The notes: a model not told the origin generated them from the sequence alone. A DNA stretch of 64,000 bases from an uncultured Alistipes sp. (GCA_900542505.1 UQNV01000004.1:1-64000), one strand, 5' to 3'; positions 36,023 through 44,552 are shown, counted from the first letter of the stretch. Made by a program: numbers and translations.

Positions 36023-36590
36023 CAAAGCGAAGATTCTCGGGCGCATTGCCCGCGACGGCATGCCCGAATACCCCTATCCCCGGTTTGACTTCACGCCGCA
36101 GCGTTTCGACGACCGTGCGGCCACCTTTGCCGAGCGGCTTGCCGCGGCGGGCGGCCGGGCCGTGTGGGCCGAGGAGGGCGAATCGCTCGCCGAGGCCGTG
36201 CGCCGCTGCTGTCCCGATGTGCGGCAGATAGCCTCGACGATGCCCGATGTCGGGGCGACGATGAATCCCGACCGGGTGGAGGATGCCCGTGCGCTGGTCG
36301 ACGTCGAACTGGCTGTGGTCGAGGGGAGCTTCGGCGTGGCCGAAAACGGCGCCGTATGGATTCGTCAGAACATCCGCCACAAGGCGCTCTACTTCGGGGC
36401 CACGGCGCTGCTCATCGTCATCCCGCGCGATGCGCTGGTCGATACGATGCACGAGGCGGTCGTGCGGCCCGAGGTGGCCGATTTCGACTACGGATGCTTC
36501 GTCTCGGGACCTTCGAAGACGGCCGACATCGAGCAGGCGCTCGTCTTCGGCGCCCACGGCCCCATGTCGGTGACGGTGCTGCTGCGTTAG
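36015..36590 (+). CDS. lutC: LutC-like LUD domain protein
   Basis: Start ATG 36015, overlapping lutB by 8 bases; 191 residues. The LUD domain shows VDVELAVVEGSFGVAENGAVWI, LLIVIPRDALV, and the C-terminal FVSGPSKTADIEQALVFGAHGPMSVTVLL, in which SGPSKTADIE is the family signature. The length is close to the short Bacteroidetes LutC form. It completes the lutABC operon; the next gene begins 70 bp downstream behind its own weak -7 box (TATCTTTA near 36628). Confidence 0.92.
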   Translation: MNSKAKILGRIARDGMPEYPYPRFDFTPQRFDDRAATFAERLAAAGGRAVWAEEGESLAEAVRRCCPDVRQIASTMPDVGATMNPDRVEDARALVDVELAVVEGSFGVAENGAVWIRQNIRHKALYFGATALLIVIPRDALVDTMHEAVVRPEVADFDYGCFVSGPSKTADIEQALVFGAHGPMSVTVLLR

Positions 36591-36660
36591 ATGGCCGTGC
36601 GGATTGGAATTGCCCGGCGGATTTCGTATCTTTAACATCCGAAACACCCCTTTGCCCGTA

Positions 36661-37398
36661 ATGATGACAACCGAACTTTGTGCCTATACGCGTGCGGCGT
36701 GCGACGTGGCCCGTTGCTGCGGCGTGACGCGCATCGAACTCTGTGCCGCCCCGCTCGAAGGGGGCACCACCCCTTCGGCCGCACTGCTGCGCTATGCGCG
36801 GTCGCTCGACGGCCTGCGGCTGAGCGTGATGATTCGCCCGCGCGGCGGGGACTTCCTCTATACCGACGACGAGGTCGACCTGATGGCCTCGGAGATTCGC
36901 TTCGCCCGCGAATGCGGCGCCGACGGCGTGGTGCTGGGGCTGCTGACCCCCGACGGCGAGGTCGACGAGGAGCGTACGGCCCGTCTGGTGCGTGAAGCCG
37001 GCCCCCTCGAGGTGACCTTCCACCGTGCCTTCGACATGGTGCGCGACCCGCAGCGGGCGCTCGAGGCGCTCATCGCCTGCGGATGCCGCCGTGTGCTCAC
37101 CTCGGGCGGCCGCAATACGGCGCTCGAGGGCATTGCGCAGCTGCGCGCGCTGGTCGCTCAGGCGGCCGGCCGCATCGAAATCATGGCCGGCAGCGGCGTC
37201 AATGCCTCCAATGCCCGTGAACTGGCCGCCACGGGGGTCGATGCCCTCCATTTCAGCGCCCGCCGCAGCCGCGAGAGCGCGATGCGCTACCGCAATCCGG
37301 CCGTCTCGATGGGCGGTTGTGCCGAGGTGCCCGAATACGTTGTAACCGATGCGGACGAAACCCTTGTCCGTCAAATACTAACCCAACTCGAACCATGA
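36661..37398 (+). CDS. cutC: CutC family copper homeostasis protein
   Basis: This 245-residue protein starts at ATG 36661 or 36664. It is a TIM-barrel protein with CutC signatures: RIELCAAPLEGGTTPS near the N-terminus, SVMIRPRGGDFLYTDDEV, GADGVVLGLLTPDG, VTFHRAFDM, RVLTSGG and IMAGSGVNASNA. CutC is linked to copper homeostasis but its biochemical role is unsettled. The next ORF overlaps its stop (ATGA), so the two are translated together. Confidence 0.93.
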   Translation: MMTTELCAYTRAACDVARCCGVTRIELCAAPLEGGTTPSAALLRYARSLDGLRLSVMIRPRGGDFLYTDDEVDLMASEIRFARECGADGVVLGLLTPDGEVDEERTARLVREAGPLEVTFHRAFDMVRDPQRALEALIACGCRRVLTSGGRNTALEGIAQLRALVAQAAGRIEIMAGSGVNASNARELAATGVDALHFSARRSRESAMRYRNPAVSMGGCAEVPEYVVTDADETLVRQILTQLEP

Positions 37399-38591
37399 AA
37401 AGACTACTGCTCCTGATGCTCGGCGCCCTGTTCGGCGTCTCCTGTGCGACGAATCCCTACGGCGAGGGCATCCCCGCCTCCTATGTGCCGCTGCTCGATG
37501 CCGCGCTCGAAGAGACGCCGCGTGCCGATTCGCTGCGCATGCTGCTGCGCGAGACGCCGCGTGCCGAACGCGAGGCGATGGCCTACCTGATTGCCTGGAT
37601 GCCCCGCGGCGACCGCGATACGATGTCGCTCGAACTGCTGCGCGAGAATGTCCACTACGCCTGCCTGGCGCGTAAGGAATACCCGTGGGCCAAGTCGCTG
37701 CCCGACTCCGTCTTCCTGAACGAGGTGCTTCCCTACGCCGTTGTGGACGAGGTGCGCGACAGCTGGCGTGCCGACTTCTACGAACGCTTCGCACCGTGCG
37801 TAGCCGGCTGCACGACCCTGCGCGAGGCCTTCGAGGCGGTCAACCGCAACCTCCGCGACAGGGTGCAGGTCGACTACAACACCCTGCGCGAGAAGACCAA
37901 CCAGAGTCCCGCCGAATCGATGCGCCAGCACATGGCCTCGTGTACGGGCCTTTCGGTGCTGCTGGTCGATGCGCTGCGCGCGGTGGGTGTGCCGGCGCGT
38001 TTCGCCGGTACGGCGGCCTGGCACGACAACCGGGGCAACCACAGCTGGACCGAGGTATGGCTCGACGGTGAGTGGCGCTTTGCGGAGTACTACTATGCGG
38101 GGCTCGACGAGGCGTGGTTCCTTCCCGATGCCGGCAAGGCTTCGCCCGACGACCGTACGCATGCCATTTATGCCGTCTCGTTCCGCCCGACCGGTGACTG
38201 GTTCCCCATGGTGTGGAGCGAATCGTCGCGCGAGGTGCATGCGGTGAACGTCTCGCAGCGCTACGTCGACCTCTATGCGGCGCGTGAAAGCGAGCAGGTC
38301 AAGCAGGGAACGCATGTGTGGGTTTCGTTCCGCATGTTCCGCGATGCGCGTCACGCCTCGGAGTCGGGTGACCGCGTAGCGGCCAACGTCGATGTCTTCA
38401 ATGCCGACGGGCTGCAGGTGGGCGGCGGCCGGACCGCAGGCCCGACGCAGGATATGAACGACGTGCTGAAGTTCCTGCTCGAGAAGAACCGCAGCTACCT
38501 CTTCCGCTATACGAACGGTGCCGACCGTCCCGTCGAGATGAAGGTCGAGGTGGGCGATGCGCCCGTGACGGTCGACGGTTACTGGGAGTAG
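37395..38591 (+). CDS. Transglutaminase-like lipoprotein
   Basis: Start ATG 37395, overlapping the cutC stop; 398 residues. Lipobox LFGVSC (Cys17). A helical N-terminal part (about 30-150) precedes a transglutaminase-like core (about 155-260): nucleophile Cys in MASCTGLSVLL and His in NHSWTEVWLDGEW; the position where the third residue is expected reads RFAEYYYAGLD, so Glu or the later Asp may serve. The C-terminal half (about 280-398) is an Ig-like beta domain with GYWE at the end. Family members include cysteine proteases and peptide amidases; the substrate is unknown. It is likely periplasmic. The coupling with CutC is a conserved-looking but unexplained pair. Confidence 0.8.
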   Translation: MKRLLLLMLGALFGVSCATNPYGEGIPASYVPLLDAALEETPRADSLRMLLRETPRAEREAMAYLIAWMPRGDRDTMSLELLRENVHYACLARKEYPWAKSLPDSVFLNEVLPYAVVDEVRDSWRADFYERFAPCVAGCTTLREAFEAVNRNLRDRVQVDYNTLREKTNQSPAESMRQHMASCTGLSVLLVDALRAVGVPARFAGTAAWHDNRGNHSWTEVWLDGEWRFAEYYYAGLDEAWFLPDAGKASPDDRTHAIYAVSFRPTGDWFPMVWSESSREVHAVNVSQRYVDLYAARESEQVKQGTHVWVSFRMFRDARHASESGDRVAANVDVFNADGLQVGGGRTAGPTQDMNDVLKFLLEKNRSYLFRYTNGADRPVEMKVEVGDAPVTVDGYWE

Positions 38592-38615
38592 CGCGCAGCC
38601 CCGGCTGCAAACGAT

Positions 38616-38652
38616 AAAGGGAGGCTCCGCATCGTGCGGGCCTCCCTTTTTT
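38616..38652. terminator. Terminator between convergent genes
   Basis: AAAGGGAGGC (38616-38625) pairs with GCCTCCCTTT (38640-38649), with an inner CCGC/GCGG extension and a T-run; serves the transglutaminase gene and faces the EFR1 gene. Confidence 0.85.
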
Positions 38653-38672
38653 ACGGTGTGTCGAGCCGGGGC

Positions 38673-39509
38673 TCAGAGCAGGGTGACGTTGGGCTTCGGC
38701 TCCCGGAAACTGCGGGCGAGGGCTGCCGCAAAGGGGGTCTCGAAGCTGCGGGCTCCGACGGGACAGCTCTTCACACAGGCGCAGCAGCGGATGCAGTGCG
38801 CGGCATCGGTCAGCTCCTCCCGGCCGGCGGTGATGGCTCCCGTCGGGCATCCCGTGGCGCAGCGGCCGCAGTGGATGCAGCGTGCGGCGTCGGTCCGGGG
38901 AAGCAGCATCAGGGGGTGTCGCTTCTGGCGACGTCGGTAGCCGATAACGAAGCTGATGAAGCGCAGCAGTGGCAGCAGCGGGGTGCGCGGGGTGCGCAGC
39001 CGCGCGACGTTGACAGGCTCGGGTCCCTTCCCGGCGAGTTTCGCGCCGATGTTTTCGCCGAAGAGCCGCGCCTCGGCCAGGTCGCGGTCGTCGGGCCGCC
39101 CGGCGGCAACGGGCGTTGCGGGGGTGGAGTAGGAGTGTTCGCCCACGAAGGCTCCGGCAGCGACTGTGCGGAACCCCTGCTGGGCGAGGAGGTCGGCCAG
39201 CTCCGTTGCGGCATGGTCGAAGGCGCGGTTGCCGTAGACTACCACGACGACCGCGGGGGTGTCGTGGCCCCGAAGCTCCTTCATGCGCTCCAGCGCCAGG
39301 GGAGCGGGGTGGCCGCCGTAGACCGGGACGGCGGCGACGAGCAGTGCATCGGACGGGAATTCCCGCTGCGGAGCCGCTTCGAAGGTGATGTCGCGGCATT
39401 GGTACCCGATGTCGTTCGAGTGACGGATTCCCTCGGCCACCGCCTCGGCGATGCGCCGCGACGTGCCGGTCGGCGAGAAATAGAGCGTGGTAAGTTCGCG
39501 GAGTGTCAT
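38673..39509 (-). CDS. EFR1-type flavodoxin-ferredoxin fusion
   Basis: From ATG 39509 (MTLRELTTLYFSPTGTSRR) the protein has 278 residues. An N-terminal flavodoxin-like domain (about 1-165) has the FMN loop YFSPTGTSR and VPVYGGHPAPLALERM. A C-terminal dicluster ferredoxin domain (about 205-265) has CIHCGRCATGCPTGAI and CIRCCACVKSCPVGA, binding two 4Fe-4S clusters. Such EFR1 proteins are found in anaerobes and are thought to shuttle low-potential electrons; partners are not evident here. A TACCTTTG box lies 20 bp upstream (39530-39537). Confidence 0.9.
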   Translation of the reverse strand: MTLRELTTLYFSPTGTSRRIAEAVAEGIRHSNDIGYQCRDITFEAAPQREFPSDALLVAAVPVYGGHPAPLALERMKELRGHDTPAVVVVVYGNRAFDHAATELADLLAQQGFRTVAAGAFVGEHSYSTPATPVAAGRPDDRDLAEARLFGENIGAKLAGKGPEPVNVARLRTPRTPLLPLLRFISFVIGYRRRQKRHPLMLLPRTDAARCIHCGRCATGCPTGAITAGREELTDAAHCIRCCACVKSCPVGARSFETPFAAALARSFREPKPNVTLL

Positions 39510-39529
39510 ATTGCGTGTCTTGTGTAGAG

Positions 39530-39537
39530 CAAAGGTA
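39530..39537 (-). promoter_or_regulatory. -7 element of the EFR1 gene
   Basis: Minus-strand TACCTTTG, 20 bp before the ATG. Confidence 0.5.
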
Positions 39538-39636
39538 GCGATTTTCGGACGACTTCGTACCCGCCGCCCGTAAAGATTGGCGGGGCGCACTGCGAAAAAG
39601 CCGATGGAAAAGGGCCGGACCCTCGCGCGTTTTTCG

Positions 39637-39644
39637 TATATTTG
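39637..39644 (+). promoter_or_regulatory. -7 element of the nitroreductase-like gene
   Basis: TATATTTG, 24 bp before ATG 39669. Confidence 0.5.
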
Positions 39645-39668
39645 TGCAAACCTCAATATTCGAAGCTT

Positions 39669-40355
39669 ATGATGAAACTCCTTGCTCTGGCCGCTGCGGC
39701 ACTCTGTGTGTCGTGCGGCTCGCGTCCTGCCGCCGGCGAAAGCGCCGAGGCGACGCCCGAAGTGCGCACTCCGGTGGAGATGACCGCCGAGGTGGTGCTG
39801 GTAAAGCCCGACCTCAAGAGCGGACTGACCATCAACGAGGCGCTGCAGAACCGCCGTTCGTGGCGTGAATACGCCCCCGAGGCCCTCTCGCTCGAGGAGC
39901 TGTCGGGTGTGCTGTGGGCCGCTGCGGGCATCAACCGTCCCGAGAACGACCATCTGACCGCCCCCTCGGCGCTGGGGCTCTACCCGCTGCGCGTCTATGC
40001 CTTCTTTGCCGAAGGCATCTACCTCTACGATGCCAAAGCCCACAAGCTGGTGCGCGTCAAGGAGGGCGATTTCCGCAAGGTGGCCGGTGTCCAGCCCTTT
40101 GTCGAGGCGGCGCCGCTCAATCTGGTCTATGTGGCCGACCTCTCGGTCTACGAGGGGCGTAACATCCCCGCTGAACATGTGCGTTACCTCTGCGGTCAGG
40201 ATGCTGCGGGTTATGCCGAGAACGTCAACCTCTATACGGCAGGCCACGGCCTGCGCTCCATCACGCGCGGCAGCGCCTCGGGCGAGCTGCTCCAGGTCAT
40301 GGGGCTCGACCCGGAGCGTTATTTCTTCGCTCTGGCCCAGAGCGTGGGGCGGTAG
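39669..40355 (+). CDS. Nitroreductase-like (SagB-type) lipoprotein
   Basis: From ATG 39669 the protein has 228 residues. The lipobox ALCVSC (Cys15 or so) indicates export and lipidation, which is unusual for an FMN nitroreductase fold. The family region begins with LTINEALQNRRSWREYAPEALSLEELSGVLWAAAGINRP, a standard nitroreductase start with RRS for FMN phosphate, continues with APSALGLYPLRVYAF and AGYAENVNLYTAGHGL, and ends with an RYFFALAQSVG-type motif. Exported members are common in Bacteroidetes; substrate and reductant are unknown. The gene is monocistronic, with a strong terminator 23 bp downstream. Confidence 0.85.
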   Translation: MMKLLALAAAALCVSCGSRPAAGESAEATPEVRTPVEMTAEVVLVKPDLKSGLTINEALQNRRSWREYAPEALSLEELSGVLWAAAGINRPENDHLTAPSALGLYPLRVYAFFAEGIYLYDAKAHKLVRVKEGDFRKVAGVQPFVEAAPLNLVYVADLSVYEGRNIPAEHVRYLCGQDAAGYAENVNLYTAGHGLRSITRGSASGELLQVMGLDPERYFFALAQSVGR

Positions 40356-40377
40356 GCGATAGACCCTCCGGCAAGCG

Positions 40378-40417
40378 AAGCGAGGAGCTCCCGTATCGGG
40401 ATGCTCCTCGCTTTTTT
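40378..40417 (+). terminator. Terminator of the nitroreductase-like gene
   Basis: AAGCGAGGAGC (40378-40388) pairs with GCTCCTCGCTT (40403-40413), then TTTT. Confidence 0.85.
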
Positions 40418-40470
40418 ACGGTCTTTGTCCGGCCCCGTGTGGGCGGATGGCATTCCGGCATGGCTCCGGC

Positions 40471-40572
40471 CGTTGAACAGTTGAAACTGTTGAGGCTGTT
40501 AGGCGGTTGAGACTGTCGGGGCTGTGTCGGGCTGTCGAGGCTGTCGGGGCCGTCTGGGCTGTCGGGCTGACG
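40471..40572. repeat. Degenerate 9-bp tandem repeat in an intergenic region
   Basis: Successive units resembling GCTGTCGGG (GCTGTGTCGG, GCTGTCGAG, GCTGTCGGG, GCCGTCTGG, GCTGTCGGG) preceded by related GTTGAGACTG-type units, between the nitroreductase terminator and the Nudix gene. No gene spans it in a plausible frame. Confidence 0.7.
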
Positions 40573-40592
40573 GAGGGGGCGGAAAAAGGGTG

Positions 40593-41174
40593 TTATTGCT
40601 CCGGCTTCTCGGCCGGTTGCCCGCCCAGTTCGCAGAAGTAGCGCCACAGCGGTGCTGCCATGAGCGCCTGGCGGATGGCTCCCCGGTCGAGCAGTTCGCG
40701 GACCTCGGCCTCCGTGAAGAGATGGACCCGGAGGTCCTCCGTCGCGTCGGGGTGCTGTTCGCCGATGCGCTCGACCCCTTCGGCCACGAAGCAGTGGGTC
40801 AGGTTGTTCTGCGTGGCGGGATTGGGGGCGATGACCATCAGTTCGCGCCACTTGCCGCCGCCGTAGCCGCTCTCCTCGAGCAGCTCGCGCCGGGCGGCGT
40901 CGAGCATCGAGGCGTCCGAGGGCTCGCTCACGCCGGCCACCAGTTCGTAGGCCGTCTCGCCCAGACCGTGGCGGTACTGGCTCACGAAGACAAATTCGCG
41001 TCGGGGCGTGATGGCGATGACGTTCACCCAATCGGGGTATTCGAAGACGTAGTAGTCGGGTATGCGGCGTCCGTCGGGCAGTTCGACGCACTCGTGACGC
41101 ACGGTATACCACGGCCGGCGGGCGAGGTATTCGCTGGAGATGACCTTCCAGGGTCGGTTTTCGGGCTTTTCCAT
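40593..41174 (-). CDS. Nudix hydrolase (ADP-ribose pyrophosphatase-like)
   Basis: From ATG 41174 (MEKPENRPWKVISSEYLARRPW) the protein has 193 residues. The Nudix box is GVSEPSDASMLDAARRELLEESGY, matching G-x5-E-x7-REUxEExGU with the usual spacing, preceded by the QYRHGLGETAYELVAG segment typical of the ADP-ribose pyrophosphatase subfamily. The reaction would split ADP-ribose or a related NDP-sugar into AMP and sugar phosphate with Mg2+. It is cytosolic. It diverges from the cysteine-desulfidase-type gene across an 82-bp region carrying a -7-like box on each strand. Confidence 0.9.
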   Translation of the reverse strand: MEKPENRPWKVISSEYLARRPWYTVRHECVELPDGRRIPDYYVFEYPDWVNVIAITPRREFVFVSQYRHGLGETAYELVAGVSEPSDASMLDAARRELLEESGYGGGKWRELMVIAPNPATQNNLTHCFVAEGVERIGEQHPDATEDLRVHLFTEAEVRELLDRGAIRQALMAAPLWRYFCELGGQPAEKPEQ

Positions 41175-41216
41175 CGGCGAGTCATGTGAAGTGGTGCGAA
41201 GATAGCGAAATTTTCC

Positions 41217-41224
41217 TATCTTTG
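41217..41224 (+). promoter_or_regulatory. -7 element of the desulfidase-type gene
   Basis: TATCTTTG, 32 bp before ATG 41257. On the other strand TATCTTCG (41198-41205) may serve the Nudix gene. Confidence 0.5.
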
Positions 41225-41256
41225 TAACAATACAGAAAAACACAAAAACGAATCGT

Positions 41257-42546
41257 ATGATTCCTCAGTCCGAACGTCAGCGCATCATTGCGCTCATCCA
41301 GCGGGAGGTGGTTCCCGCCATCGGGTGTACCGAACCCATGGCCGTCGCTCTGTGCGTGGCCCGTGCTACCGAGGTGCTGGGCGCTCTGCCCGAAAAAATC
41401 ACGGCCCGTCTGAGTGCCAACATCCTCAAGAACGCCATGGGGGTGGGCATTCCCGGTACGGGCGGCATGATTGGCCTGCCCATTGCGGTGGCCCTGGGCG
41501 CGCTTGTGGGGCGTTCGGAATACCAGCTCGAGGTACTCCGCGACACGACGCCCGAGGCCGTCGAGCGGGGCCGCAGCTACATCGACCAGAAGCGCATCGC
41601 CATCGGGCTGAAGGAGGGCATCACGGAGAAGCTCTACATCGAGGTGGAGGCCGAGGCCGACGGGCACCGCTCCGTGGCGGTCATCGCGGGCGGCCATACG
41701 ACCTTCGTCTACGTGGAACGCGACGGCGAGGTGCTGCTCGACAACCGGCATGCTGCGGCGGCCGACGAGGAGGAGGGCGAGGTGCCCCTCACGCTGCGTC
41801 GCGTATGGGACTTTGCGATGACGGCGCCGCTCGACGAGGTGCGCTTCATCCTCGAGACGCGCCGGCTGAACAAGGCGGCGGCCGAGCGGGCCTTTTCGGG
41901 TGATTTCGGCCACTGCGTAGGGCGTACGATGCGCCGCGAGCGCGAATTGCGCGTGATGGGCGACAGCATCTTCAGCCACATCCTCTCCTATACTTCGGCG
42001 GCGTGCGACGCGCGTATGGCCGGGGCGATGATTCCCGTGATGAGCAACTCGGGCAGCGGCAACCAGGGTATCGCCGCGACGCTTCCGGTGGTGGTCTATG
42101 CCGAGGAGACCGGGGCTTCGGAGGAGCAGACTGTCCGGGCGCTGGTGCTGAGCCATCTGACGGTCATCTACATCAAGCAGAGCCTCGGACGCCTGTCGGC
42201 CTTGTGCGGCTGCGTGGTGGCGGCCACGGGGTCGAGCTGCGGCATCACCTATCTGATGGGCGGCGGATACGAGCAGGTGGTGGCTGCCGTGAAGAACATG
42301 ATTGCCAACCTGACGGGCATGATATGCGACGGGGCGAAGCCCAGTTGCGCGATGAAGCTGACGAGCGGCGTTTCCACGGCCGTGCTGTCGGCCATGATGG
42401 CGATGGACGGCCACTGCGTGACCCCCGTCGAGGGTATCATCGAGGAGGATGTCGACCGCTGTATCCGCAACCTGACGACCATCGGCCGCGACGGCATGAA
42501 TGAGACCGACCGGCTGGTGCTCGACATCATGACGCACAAGTGTTGA
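41257..42546 (+). CDS. L-cysteine desulfidase / CyuA-YhaM family (UPF0597)
   Basis: This 429-residue protein is full length for the family, which belongs to the serine dehydratase alpha-chain superfamily. Features are VVPAIGCTEPMAVALCVA near the N-terminus (first cluster Cys), NAMGVGIPGTGG, GNQGIAATLPVVVYAEE, and LSALCGCVVAATGSSCGITYLMGG with the remaining Cys ligands expected to hold a 4Fe-4S cluster. Related enzymes convert L-cysteine to pyruvate, ammonia and sulfide, while others are annotated as serine deaminases; the sequence does not decide. Sulfide production from cysteine is relevant to a gut anaerobe. A perfect palindromic terminator follows. Confidence 0.88.
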   Translation: MIPQSERQRIIALIQREVVPAIGCTEPMAVALCVARATEVLGALPEKITARLSANILKNAMGVGIPGTGGMIGLPIAVALGALVGRSEYQLEVLRDTTPEAVERGRSYIDQKRIAIGLKEGITEKLYIEVEAEADGHRSVAVIAGGHTTFVYVERDGEVLLDNRHAAAADEEEGEVPLTLRRVWDFAMTAPLDEVRFILETRRLNKAAAERAFSGDFGHCVGRTMRRERELRVMGDSIFSHILSYTSAACDARMAGAMIPVMSNSGSGNQGIAATLPVVVYAEETGASEEQTVRALVLSHLTVIYIKQSLGRLSALCGCVVAATGSSCGITYLMGGGYEQVVAAVKNMIANLTGMICDGAKPSCAMKLTSGVSTAVLSAMMAMDGHCVTPVEGIIEEDVDRCIRNLTTIGRDGMNETDRLVLDIMTHKC

Positions 42547-42590
42547 TGCCGCCGATGGCGGGGTGAGGCCGTCGGTGGTCTCCGCAACGC

Positions 42591-42632
42591 AACAGCGAGG
42601 CTCCATCCTGCAGGATGGAGCCTCGCTGTTTG
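42591..42632. terminator. Palindromic terminator
   Basis: A perfect 40-bp palindrome (42591-42630) begins with AACAGCG and ends with CGCTGTT; it lies 44 bp after the desulfidase-type stop and faces the waaA gene. Confidence 0.8.
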
Positions 42633-42654
42633 TTCTCGTGTCCGTGTTGCGGCA

Positions 42655-42775
42655 TTCCGCCGTCCGGTGCAGCAGCGGCGCGGTGTAGCACTGTGCCGAG
42701 CTGAGCCGTGCCGTGCGGAGTTGTGTGTGGTACGGGACCTTGCCTTGCTGTGCTGTGTTGTAGCCCCCCCCGCTT
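42655..42775. repeat. Degenerate pentanucleotide-type repeat with C8 tract
   Basis: On the minus strand, units such as AGCAC, GGCAA, GCACG, GCTCA and GCTCG follow one another with an approximate 5-bp period, ending in eight Cs at 42764-42771. It is non-coding, between the palindromic terminator and the end of waaA. Confidence 0.5.
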
Positions 42776-42811
42776 GCTTGCGCGCACGTTCCGGGGCGTG
42801 GAGTCCGGCCG

Positions 42812-44056
42812 TTATTGCCGGGAGTTCTCCTTGCGGAAGATGGTCCGGATGATGATGCCTGTTGCCCCTTGGTGGCGCGTGGTGTAGTCCTTGGCGATGC
42901 GGCTCGTCTTGCGCAGCAGCTCTTCGTCGTCTCGCAGCGGGGCGAACCAAGCGCGCAGTTCGTCGGCCGAGGTGACGGAGCGTGCGGCGCCGAGCGTTAC
43001 GAGGTCGCGCGCCTCCTTGAACTTCTGGTAGTTGGGGCCGAATGCCAGCGGCAGCCCGAACGTCGCGGCCTCCAGCGTATTGTGTATGCCTACGCCGAAT
43101 CCGCCGCCGATGTAGCTCCACGAGGCGTAGCCGTAGACCGACGAGAGGATGCCGACCGTATCGAGTACGAGCAGCTGTACGCCGCTGAAGTCGCTCTGGG
43201 GCGTGCAGCGCGTATAGCGGACGCCTCCGCCGCGCGTTTCGGCGAGCAGGCGGGCGATGCGCCCCTCGTCCATCTCGTGCGGAGCCACGACGAACTTCAC
43301 GTCGGGGTTCTCGTTCATGAGCGGTATGAGCAGCTCCTCGTCGGGACCCCAGGTCGAGCCGGCCACGAAGAGCCGTTGCCCGCCGCGGAAGCGGTCGACA
43401 ATCTCGATGTGCTTGGCCGCAGCGGCAATCTCGGCCACACGGTCGAAGCGGGTGTCGCCGGCGACCACGACGTTGTCGAATCCCAGGTCGGAGAGCAGGC
43501 TCTTCGACTCCTCGTTCTGGACGAACATCGTGTCGAAACTCTCCAGCGCCTGGCGCCAGATGCTGCCGTAGGGGCGGAAGAAAATCGAGTTGCGGCGGAA
43601 GATGGCCGAGACGATGTAGGTGCGGACCGAACGGCGGCGCAGTTCGGTGAGCAGGTTAATCCAGAATTCGTATTTGACGAAGATGGCGATTTCGGGGTGG
43701 GCGATGTCGAGGAAGCGGCGGGCGTTCGACGGAGTGTCTATCGGGAGGTAGAAGATATAGTCCACGCCGCTGTAGTTCTTGCGGATTTCGTAGCCCGAGG
43801 GGGAGAAGAACGTCAGCAGGATTTTGTACTCGGGGAACTCCTTGCGGAGCCGTTCGATGATGGGGCGCCCCTGCTCGAATTCGCCCAGCGATGCCACGTG
43901 TATCCAGACAATGCGGGCTTTGGGGTCGATGGTCCGGGCCATCCGTTCGAAGAGATTTTTGCGCCCCTCAATCCAAAGTTTCGCCTTCGGATGTCGCGGC
44001 GAGACCAGCCGGATGGCCAGTGCATAGAGCATGAGTCCGAAATTATAGAGCCACAT
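42812..44056 (-). CDS. waaA: 3-deoxy-D-manno-octulosonic acid (Kdo) transferase
   Basis: This 414-residue glycosyltransferase (GT30) is of normal length. An N-terminal hydrophobic anchor (MWLYNFGLMLYALAIRLVSP) associates it with the inner membrane. The catalytic Glu lies in HVASLGEFEQGRPII, and donor-binding segments are VAGSTWGPDEELLIP, VVAPHEMDEGRI and GGGFGVGIHNTLEAATFGLPLAFGPNYQKF. It transfers Kdo from CMP-Kdo to lipid A precursor. A complete consensus promoter lies 135 bp upstream on the minus strand. Confidence 0.95.
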   Translation of the reverse strand: MWLYNFGLMLYALAIRLVSPRHPKAKLWIEGRKNLFERMARTIDPKARIVWIHVASLGEFEQGRPIIERLRKEFPEYKILLTFFSPSGYEIRKNYSGVDYIFYLPIDTPSNARRFLDIAHPEIAIFVKYEFWINLLTELRRRSVRTYIVSAIFRRNSIFFRPYGSIWRQALESFDTMFVQNEESKSLLSDLGFDNVVVAGDTRFDRVAEIAAAAKHIEIVDRFRGGQRLFVAGSTWGPDEELLIPLMNENPDVKFVVAPHEMDEGRIARLLAETRGGGVRYTRCTPQSDFSGVQLLVLDTVGILSSVYGYASWSYIGGGFGVGIHNTLEAATFGLPLAFGPNYQKFKEARDLVTLGAARSVTSADELRAWFAPLRDDEELLRKTSRIAKDYTTRHQGATGIIIRTIFRKENSRQ

Positions 44057-44552
44057 CGGTATCTTCGTTTACGCTGTTGTGTTTCCATACGAACGGCAGC
44101 CCCTTCTTCCACGCTCTTTTCGCCGGCGGCGGGGCGTCGGGCAGGTCGGGAGGCGGGGACGGTTCGGAAACAAGCAACCGTTAAGTCCGGCAAAGGTAGC
44201 ATATTTTGGCGGAAAAGCAAAATTGCCAGCCTTTTATCTGTCTGATTCGTACGGCGGTTCTCCGTTTTCGGTTTTTTGCGGCATCTCCGGCCTCGGGGGT
44301 TTCCGGCGGCTGCATGACGGGAGACGGAGCGCCGGCGGCTGCGGTCCCGAGGGGCGGACGCCCCGGCACAACCATTGCTTCCGGGGCTCCTGGCGCCTCC
44401 GGTACTTCCGCAACTTCGGGCGTTCCCCTTCCTCCCCGGTCTTCGCCTTAGGGCGGCGAGCAGCCCGCTGCGGTGTGGGTGTGGAGACAGGCGTGGCAGC
44501 AGGCGGGCGCACGGCGACGGATGGACAGCTGCCTGCCGGCTGCTGTCGGCGT
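44057..44552. other. GC-rich intergenic region without a gene
   Basis: Apart from the waaA promoter (44191-44221) I see only GC-rich low-complexity sequence; open frames on both strands are Pro/Arg/Ser/Gly-rich shadows without motifs. Confidence 0.6.
44191..44221 (-). promoter_or_regulatory. Consensus promoter of waaA
   Basis: On the minus strand TTTG (44221-44218), 19 bp, TACCTTTG (44198-44191): a full Bacteroidetes promoter, giving a leader of about 130 nt. Confidence 0.75.
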
